Below, in pieces: positions 56,793 through 64,000 of a stretch of DNA of 64,000 nucleotides. The DNA lies in contig NC_080539.1 of the NCBI RefSeq assembly GCF_028640845.1, forward strand, positions 196,952,698 to 197,016,697, read 5' to 3'. Source of the stretch: Ahaetulla prasina (lineage: Eukaryota > Chordata > Lepidosauria > Squamata > Colubridae). The position numbers and the translations under genes are program-made. The notes under the pieces are model-generated. The model was not told where the DNA came from. It saw nothing but the letters and a program-made list of their open reading frames with translations, and ran no database searches. The stretch's first letter is position 1, and each line of letters opens with the position of its first letter.

Positions 56793-56912
56793 CTTTTCTT
56801 TGGTTCTTAGGTACCTCTGTAGAGCCTGGTGGGTTAAATCTCTAACCCGGATTTGTCCATCTTTACAGGGAACTACAATCCCCGTCTTGCCAAAACAAAC
56901 TGTCACTTTCAT
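56793..56912 (-). CDS. PARD3B: PARD3B coding exon 1 (residues 1-40)
   Basis: This is the start of the Par-3-like scaffold protein. The 40 codons begin MKVTVCFGKTGIVVPCKDG and end ALQRYLRTKEK, then a strong donor AAG/GTAAGC at 56792. The TGIVVPCK segment and the QALQRYL stretch match PARD3B rather than PARD3. The residues form the first strands and helix of the N-terminal oligomerisation domain; exon 2 at 5150-5251 continues it in phase 0. The start is fixed by homology. The frame stays open upstream to 57041, but those residues (leucine and phenylalanine rich) have no counterpart and are read as 5' UTR. The protein scaffolds Par-complex proteins at cell junctions. Confidence 0.95.
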
Positions 56913-57379
56913 CTCATCCAAATAAAAACAAAGGTAGATGAGGATTTTTTTTAAAAAAAATGGCACATTCAGAAAGGGGAGTGGGTGGGGGGGAAGTACC
57001 AAAAAGTCTCCGAGTAACCGGGACCTTGTTTTGAAATGCAAAACTCAGCAAAGTCTAAACTCCCGAAGAGAAAGGTAAGCTACTCTCGGCGACAGCAGGT
57101 GTTTATGTTTTGACACTGCGGGAAGAGGGGAGGAAACAAGGAAGGAAGAGCAAGGGGACAAGGAGCCAGAATTCCTCAAGAAAGGGCAGGACAGAGGCCT
57201 GGCAGGCAAAGACAAGCTTGAAACCACTCAGCCCTCGTCTTGGAGGGAAGCAAAACGGCAACAAAGGTGTCTCTCTCACACACACACACACAAGTTTCTC
57301 AAGGCGGAAAGAGAGGATGGTTGGGTTTAATTTGCAGAAAGTGCCGCCCGAAGCCAACTCTGTAACTGAGAGGGATTGA
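56913..57379 (-). other. PARD3B: Probable PARD3B 5' UTR
   Basis: This sequence lies between the ATG and the CpG island. Its GC content rises toward 57400, and a short (CA)n lies at 57277-57292. No splice acceptor is needed to connect it to the ATG, so it may be one exon. The transcription start cannot be placed. Confidence 0.5.
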
Positions 57380-58080
57380 GCAACCACTCGGATTCCCGCT
57401 TTTGGGCGCGCGCACCCCCACCCCCCTTAAATAGGAACCCAGAGATTGGAGAGCTTGGGAAGCGATAGCCCCGGGCGACCCCGGCAAGGAGACATAGAAA
57501 AGCAGGTCGCTGCACAGACCCCCTGCCCTCCTCCTCAGCCTGCTCTCCTCGGGGGCGGGAGGAAGAAGGAAGCTCTCGCAGGCCGAGCCTAGGGCTACAG
57601 CAAACCGCAGCCCGCGCCGCGCCCCATGCCCGGCCTGGCGACTCTTTCTTCTTCCACCCCGCTTTTCCTCTCTCTTCCGGGCCTGTCCGCCGCCACTTCA
57701 GTACGGCAACTTCAACTCCCGCCCCTTCTCGCGCGCTCGCCTCCCCGACTCTCGCTTTCTCGTTCCTCCCGCCTCCCCGCCCGCCGGTTCAGCCCTGCAG
57801 CATCGCTCCAAAGGTCGGCGGCGGGGTGGGGAGGGGGGGGTCGGTGGGTGTTGCTTTCCTGACTGCTCCCACCCAGCAAGCGAGCCCTGCCTGGAACTTA
57901 AAGGGTCCGCCGCGCCGCCTCGCCTCGCCTCGTTCGCCCTGCGCTGAATTCCGGAAGAGGGGCGCACCCGCAAACCCAATGCAACAAGTCCCGCTGGGCC
58001 TCTCAAAGAGAAGGAGGGAGGAGTGCGCCTTCTGAATCGGATCGCAGCCTGTGCCTTTGGGCCATAAGGAAAGCAGATCC
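57380..58080. promoter_or_regulatory. CpG island, probable PARD3B promoter
   Basis: This is the only dense CpG cluster in the window outside transposons, with tracts such as GGGCGCGCGC (57404 on) and CCCGCGCCGCGCC (57610 on), and many GGGCGG- or CCGCCC-type Sp1-like sites. It lies 0.5-1.2 kb upstream of the PARD3B ATG. There is no clear TATA box, as is usual for CpG-island promoters. ORFs across it are composition artefacts. Confidence 0.75.
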
Positions 58081-58411
58081 GGAAGAACAATGAAGTCCTG
58101 GGCTTGTTTGTTTTCACGACAATTAAGGGAATCTTTTGTAACCACTCCAGGGTTACGCACAGAAGTTTTTGCTTTATACTAAACAAACCCGAAAAATCCT
58201 TTTGGGCAACAGTCAAGTTCTCTTGCTCCAACGTTTTGGATTGGTTGCTTCGGATTACTTCTTTGGGAAAGAATGCTGCCTACCTCCTCTCCTTTATCCA
58301 AAGCGGCTGGAAAAACAGGCGGGGAAATTCTTCAAATGTCCTATTAACTAGTATAATAATAATAATAGCAGGAGTCTAGTGTATTTTGGCATATTGAGTT
58401 TTATTTCCAGT
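58081..58411. other. Upstream flank of the PARD3B promoter
   Basis: No feature is recognised. Confidence 0.45.
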
Positions 58412-58620
58412 CCTGTAGCTTAGATGTACTTTTTTGTGCCTTCAAGTCAACCTTGCCTCCAGGTGACTGCTTGGACTTCCTGCAGTTTTCTTGGCAAGTT
58501 TTTTTGGGAAGTGGTTTGCCCTTGCTTCCTTTCTAGGGCTGAGAGAATGACTGGCTGAAGTCACCCAGATGGCTTTGTGCCTGAGGTGGAACCAGAACTC
58601 TTAACTGCTAATCATAACCT
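58412..58620 (-). mobile_element. tRNA-derived SINE (squamate type), minus orientation
   Basis: It has the body landmarks GTGCCTTCAAGTCAACCTTG, TTTTCTTGGCAAGTTTTTTT and GTTTGCCCTTGCTTCCTTTC, then a decayed box B (GGAACCAGAACTC) near the right end. The arrangement is that of a widespread amniote/squamate SINE. Confidence 0.6.
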
Positions 58621-58885
58621 AATTTAAGAAGTTTGCTCCAAAGCCAAATAAACCAATTATGGCTTATTGAGATATAAAACAAGCACAAAACTCTTACCCT
58701 TCCTAGACAGAGTTTTAAAAAAAATCTATTCTATTCAGAGTAAAAAGATTTAACCCTTAATAGTTTTATTCCATTTTTAGTTGCGGAGATATGAAAACAG
58801 TAAACATAAAAGACAACATAGGTCTTTTATGCAACCTAAGTCATTAAAAGACGTATTAGTTGGAATTATGTACTATTCTGTGATG

Positions 58886-60503
58886 TACATGTCATCCTCG
58901 ACTTATGACCACAATTGAGCCCAGAATTTATGTTGCTAAGTGAGAAATTTGTTAAGTGAGTTTTGCCCCATTTTATGACTTTTCTTGCCACATTTGTTAA
59001 GTGAATCAGTGCAGTTATTAAATGAATCTGACTTCTCCTTTGACTTCTGTAAATCACATGACCACGGGGATGCTGCAGTGATCATAAGTGTGAAAAATAA
59101 CATAACATAACATAACATCAGAGTTGGAAGGGACCTTGGAGGCCTTCTAGTCCAACCCCCTGCCCAGGCAGGAAACCCTATACCATCTCAGTCAGATGGT
59201 TATCCAACATTTTCTTAAAAATTTCCAGTGTTGGAGCATTCACAACTTCTGAAGGCAAGTCGTTCCACTTATTAATTGTTCTAACTGTCAGGAAATTTCT
59301 CCTTAGTTCTAAGTTGCTTCTTTCTTTGACCAGTTTCCATCCATTGCTTCTTGTTCTACCCTCAGGTGCTTTGGTGAACAGCCTGACTCCCTCTTCTTTG
59401 TGGCAGCCCCTAAGATATTGGAACACAGCTATCATGTCTCCCCTAGTCCTTCTTTTTGTTAAACTAGACATACCCAGTTCCTGCAACCGTTCTTCATATG
59501 TTTTATCCTCCAGTCCCCTAATCATCTTTGTTGCTCTTCTCTGCACTCTTTCTAGAGTCTCAACATCTTTTTTACATCGTGGCGACCAAAACTGGATGCA
59601 ATATTCCAAGTGTGGCCTTACCAAGGCATTATAAAGTGGCACTAACACTTCACGTGATCTTGATTCTATCCTCTGTTTATGCAGCCCAGAACTGTGTTGG
59701 CTTTTTTAACAGCTGCTGCACACTGCTGGCTCATATCTAAATGGTTATCCACTAGGACTCCAAGATCCCTCTCACAGGTACTACTATTGAGCAAGGTACC
59801 ACATATACGGTACTGGTGCATTTTGTTTTTGGCCTAAATGTAGAACCTTACTTTTTCACTGTTGAATTTCATTTTGTTAGATAGCGCCCAATGTTCAAGT
59901 CTGTCAAGATCTTTCTGTAACTTGAGCCTATCTTCTGGAGTGTTGGCTATTCCTGCCAGCTTGGTGTCATCTGCAAATTTGATGAGTTCCCCATCTATCC
60001 CCTCGTCCAAGTCATTGATGAAGATGTTGAAGAGTACTGGGCCTAAAACAGAGCCTTGGGGTACTCCACTGCATACTTCCCTCCATGTGGATGTAGTTCC
60101 GTTGAGGACTACACGTTGAGTGCGGTTGGTCAGCCAATTACGAATCCATCTGGTGGTGGTGCTGTCTAACCCACATTTTTCTACTTTATCTAGTAGTAGG
60201 TTATGGTCTACTTTATCAAATGCTTTACTGAAGTCCAAGTAAATTATATCGACAGCATTCCTCTGGTCTACTAATTTTGTCATTTTGTCAAAAAATGCGA
60301 TAAGATTAGTCTGGCATGATCTGTTTTTGACAAACCCATGTTGGCTTTTGGTTATTACTTTGTTTGCTTCTAGGTGTTCGGTGATTCGTCATAATGAATC
60401 ATAAGTCACTTTTGACCATAATGGTCATAAGTCACTTTTTTCAGTGCCATTGTAACTTCAAACAGACACTAAATGAACTGTTGTAACTTGAGGACTACCT
60501 GTA
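58886..60503 (+). mobile_element. CCTCGACTTA-type DNA element split by a CR1 insertion
   Basis: The left half is 58886-59096 (CATCCTCGACTTATGACC, TTGTTAAGTGAGTTTTGCCC). The right half is 60390-60503 and ends AACTTGAGGACTACCTGTA. The outer ends are inverted repeats of each other. It has no coding capacity. Without the CR1 it is about 320 bp. Related remnants lie at 44715 and 46178. Confidence 0.75.
59097..60389 (-). pseudogene. CR1 LINE, 5'-truncated, with ORF2 RT remnant
   Basis: This is a minus-strand copy closely related to the CR1 at 25921-29387. It starts with the (CATAA)n tail and 3' UTR and covers the C-terminal half of ORF2. An intact stretch (60283-59834) spans [36 protein letters not shown] and the catalytic [10 protein letters not shown] second open stretch (59648-59178) covers the C-terminus. 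A break near 59830 separates them, and everything upstream of the RT middle is absent. It is inserted inside the DNA element at 58886-60503. Confidence 0.92.
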
Positions 60504-61668
60504 CTGTGATCAATGAACTAAGGTTAGTGAATATATGTAGTAACCCAAAGTTTGAAACACAACGTTCCTTCTTCCCTCCTGGGTCTGAAGGTGTAATCTT
60601 TCATTCCTAGGACACAACTGAGGTGCCCGTATTCCAGCTCAAGTTGCATAAAAAAGTTATATATTTTGACATCCATTGCCTTAGAAACAAAGTCAAGTGA
60701 TCTGTTCTGGGTGTGATCAAAAGTGTCTGGTTACAAGTTTGCTTCCACTGTAGCCATTTATTTCCCAGTCTTTAGCTTCCTTCATTAACACTCTGTTTCC
60801 TGATTTCATTTTAGATCTGTCTCCCACCCATCCCCTCCAAAACAAAAGATGACACCAACTTCTCTTCAGATTTTCTTAAAGCAAGAGCTCTGCTAGCTTA
60901 CGTGTGAACAAAGATGCTTCTCACTATTTTGCTTGAACAGTATGGTGAAACACATTAATCCGTTAAGGTGTAACACCATTGTTTTTCCTTGCACTTGCAG
61001 AAAATAAGAAAAGTCTTGAATACAGTAGGGATTTTGTTGTTTATTTGCCCATTTTCCAATGTTTGTCAGTTTCAATCACTTTTAAACCCCTTCCCTAAGC
61101 AAAGAGGATTGTCTACCAACTATTCATTTTCAATTGGGACACTATAGGATCCAGCTAGCTGCAAAATCATGATGAGATCTACTTCCCTCTTCTCTAGAGC
61201 TATTTCTGCCCTAGGATTTCCCCATGATGTTTGCTTATTTCCTGTTACTTTAACTTTGGAAATAGAATGTGAGGCAAAAAATAGGCAAACCAACCTAGAA
61301 AAGTACAAACAAGAATCTTAAGGCAAATCCTATTCCTGCTGCAGTAGCTTGATGGGTAGATGTTTTTTATTGCTGGCTTGTGAAATGTAAAAGGAGATGG
61401 TGGTTTGCCTTGCCCAGAATGACCGACTACCAGAATTGCTACCAGAAAAGCACTTTCATTTTTATTTTTATGAAGTTAAAGATATAATGTCATTTCTTGT
61501 GCTATCTACCTGATGATGCAATCCATCAATAAAATAGATGCATCCTCTACTTACAAACAGCCAAAGTCTGTTTCAGAAATTAGAGAACTTTCTACAGCTG
61601 ATCTAGGGAAGAGGAAGGAAGACTTTCAAGTGAAAGGCTACTTCAAGTTGGATTGACCCCATGGGAAG
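60504..61668. other. Intergenic stretch, mostly unrecognised
   Basis: No gene is supported. A fragment at 61350-61440 (GGAGATGGTGGTTTGCC) resembles the middle of the SINE at 58412. Confidence 0.4.
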
Positions 61669-62079
61669 CAGGGGTAAAATGCTCCCAGTCGGACCAGATT
61701 GGCCAATCCAGTAGCGATGGCAGGTGGTTCAAAGAACCAGTAGCAAAAATCCCTTCCCCCCACCCACCCGGCCCCCCATCCATGCCCAGCTGAGCCGCGC
61801 GATCATCAGAGTCTTTTTTTTTTACTTTTAAAAGCATTTTTTCTACAATCTCTTCGGCCGAATAGGTTGTAAAAAAAATGCTTTTAAAAGTATAAAAAAA
61901 GATTGCGCGCCACAGTTGATCACCACCCCATGTGCTGTCCTACTTACCACATGCCTCCTTTTGCCATGCACTGTGTGCGCACACCTCGCATTTGGTGCCT
62001 GGTGCGCACTGCGCATGCGCGCGCAGCCCACATGCACAGCCAGGGAACCAGTAGTAAACCGGTTCCGATTTCACCACTG
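61669..62079. mobile_element. Non-autonomous hAT-type element (TIR CAGGGGTAAAAT), perfect 8-bp TSD
   Basis: It is the same family as 3748-4041, in reverse: it opens CAGGGGTAAAATGCTCCC and closes GGTTCCGATTTCACCACTG. It is flanked on both sides by ATGGGAAG (61661-61668 and 62080-62087), a perfect 8-bp target duplication. Internal inverted AAAAGCATTTTTT segments form a hairpin near 61820-61890. Confidence 0.88.
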
Positions 62080-64000
62080 ATGGGAAGCTATTGTGTTTGA
62101 ATTTGGCCACTGTTTTCAACTGGTCTTGCATTATGCACAAAGACTGGTGGCTTCATTCAGGATTTAAGAAAGGATTTTTTTCCCTCAGTCCTGCTTTGTT
62201 GTCAGAAAATAAACTTAGAACTTTCTGTATGCAAAGCATGTGCTCTGCAGGAATGACAATTTGCCACTTGGCAGAATGTCATCTCTGATCAATTCTCATC
62301 TGTGGTAGGTAAGTGGCCACCTGTACCTATCTAAGCAGCCTCTTCCCTATTTAATTAGTGTATGAGCAGCTATGTGATCTGAATCCACCCTAAGCAGATG
62401 AATCACAAATTTTGCAAAGGAGGAGGGTCTTACAAATTTGGAACATCATTCCTCTTCTAATTTGGTAGGACTTATCTAATTTAGAGGTGGTCAGATGGCA
62501 GCCTAAGAGCCAGATGTGGCTCCGTATATATTTTACCTGTCCCTTACTTTTAAAAAACATACCTTAACATATATATTTCTAGGGTAAATTTTGCATGCAG
62601 GACATAAGCATTATTGTGTGGAAAAACTACATCTGAGCATAAGTGTTTCAAAGCTGGAAAGCTTTTACTTCTGGACAGTGCCAATTTTTTTATGAAGCTA
62701 ATCACCCTCCACCCTATCTCACCTGAATGCAGGTGGCCAATGCTACAAATGATGATAATCTTTTGCTCTAGAGAATCAGATCAAAATATCCCATCATCTC
62801 CATAAGTAACATGCTTCATATGGGAAAAGAAAAGAAAAATAATTCTGATTAAGCTTTTCTGCTATTTACCCTTCTCACACTGGATGATTCATATGGAAAC
62901 TGAAAGTCTGGTTCCAAAACAAATGCTAAAGAAACTGCCAATTTTTCTGTTGGACCAAGTCCTGCTCAAATTTCAAACTAAAGTGCAGAGGATGATTATT
63001 AATGTTCAACTACCAAAACCTTTGCTATTCCTTTGACTTAAAATGATCTAGTGGTCTAGTTCACATATAACACTAAACCATAATGTTTTCAGCTTATAAG
63101 AATCCACATTGTGGATTCTTTGTGGCTTGGCAATATGTGTGAAAGCAGTTCTATATTATTTCTCTCTCACACAGGCTTCAAATTGTTTCATAATAAACTG
63201 CAGTTATCTTATTTCCACTGATGCATTCAAGATTATGTTGCAATTGAAATTCCCAGAATTTTAATCCATCTATTGGCAATAGCTGGGGTTTTAACTAGGG
63301 TTTTCAAGAGTTGTTGCTCCAGCACATCTGGAGAAAATATTGTAGTAGAAAATTTTGTGACGCTGTTTATGGATGATCACAACGGTAATAATATAATTCT
63401 AGACACTTCAAAAATTCTGTGGTATTATTTAGTATGGAGAAAATTCATTTTCAAAGAACGATGGTTTGAGTGTTGGGAAAAGATATTTGTGAGAAAAGGC
63501 AGCATGAGTTTTCCAACAGCCTCAAAATCTCAAATCACCACATTCTAAAACTTAAAGGTGAAATATACTAGTTGATACAGATAGAAACGAAATATACTAA
63601 TCGACATAGGACATTCATTTTCAGGCAATCATTTTAGTCCAGTTTTATGTTCTCTGTCTTTTATACTAACCATACACTGTACAAGATATAACTTTTAATA
63701 TTTTCATTGATTTGTGTGGGGATTTTTGTGGTTTAACAACCATTTTTTATGATTGTAAAAGAAAAAGATTACAGTTTAATTTCATTATATTTTATATTTT
63801 GCATTATTCTGCTGAAAATAGCCAGAAAAATTAGGTGGTTAGAACAAAACTATCCTCAAACAGGTCTGCTGGAAGTAAGGAATGGAATAACATATTGACA
63901 ATTGATGGCTTGATCCACACATCATACCAAACCCAAATCTGGTTTGCTTATAGTTACAATAAATTCAGCTCTTTGGTTTATAAATCATGGTTTATAGCTA
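62080..64000. other. Intergenic stretch without recognised genes
   Basis: AT-rich sequence. A possible half of another hAT element lies at 62480-62540 (AGAGCCAGATGTGGCTCCGT). The ORF at 63273-63548 has no family resemblance. Confidence 0.4.

Noticed and set aside
56760..57041. 93-residue protein taken as a whole
   Set aside because: Only codons from 56912 to 56793 match PARD3B; the rest is 5' UTR and intron after the donor at 56792.
57626..58231. Long ORFs on both strands across the CpG island
   Set aside because: GC-rich sequence lacks stops by composition; the peptides are low-complexity Pro/Arg/Ser and the strands mirror each other. This is promoter sequence.

Overview
The window is vertebrate genomic DNA, most likely from a snake. 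It is AT-rich, has a single CpG island, and is dominated by transposable elements typical of squamates. These include CR1 and L2 LINEs, tRNA-derived SINEs, hAT-type DNA elements, DIRS elements, and CR1/L3 LINE 3' ends that run into (ATTCT)n microsatellites, a combination reported from snake genomes. No bacterial features are present.

The only host gene I can support is PARD3B, a Par-3-like polarity and tight-junction scaffold, on the minus strand. Coding exon 1 (56793..56912, residues 1-40) lies just downstream of a CpG island (about 57380-58080) that probably holds the promoter. Coding exon 2 (5150..5251, residues 41-74) lies 51.5 kb further along the gene. Positions 5252-56792 are therefore intron 1 and positions 1-5149 are the start of intron 2. 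Positions upstream of the CpG island (58.1-64 kb) look intergenic.

Intron 1 is a nested transposon landscape. At 12.3-24.6 kb an old L2 LINE is split by two DIRS tyrosine-recombinase retrotransposons joined head to tail. DIRS-A (13802-17770) has lost its RT/RNase H core and carries a 498-bp solo LTR. DIRS-B (17771-24301) carries a younger L2 insertion bounded by a 7-bp repeat. At 33538-39470 lies DIRS-C, which looks structurally complete. It has three long overlapping ORFs (gag; RT-RNase H-methyltransferase-like; tyrosine recombinase), 111-bp inverted terminal repeats that match perfectly by eye, and an internal complementary region that spells the junction of its own two ends.

The rest of the window holds a nearly full CR1 (25.9-29.4 kb) with remains of an esterase ORF1 and an endonuclease-RT ORF2. 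A second CR1 is inserted in a DNA element (58.9-60.5 kb). There are L3 and L2 3' ends, several hAT-type non-autonomous elements with readable 8-bp target-site duplications, palindromic elements, SINEs and simple repeats. A Ty3/Gypsy pol fragment sits at the left edge. All DIRS copies lie in the same orientation as PARD3B.
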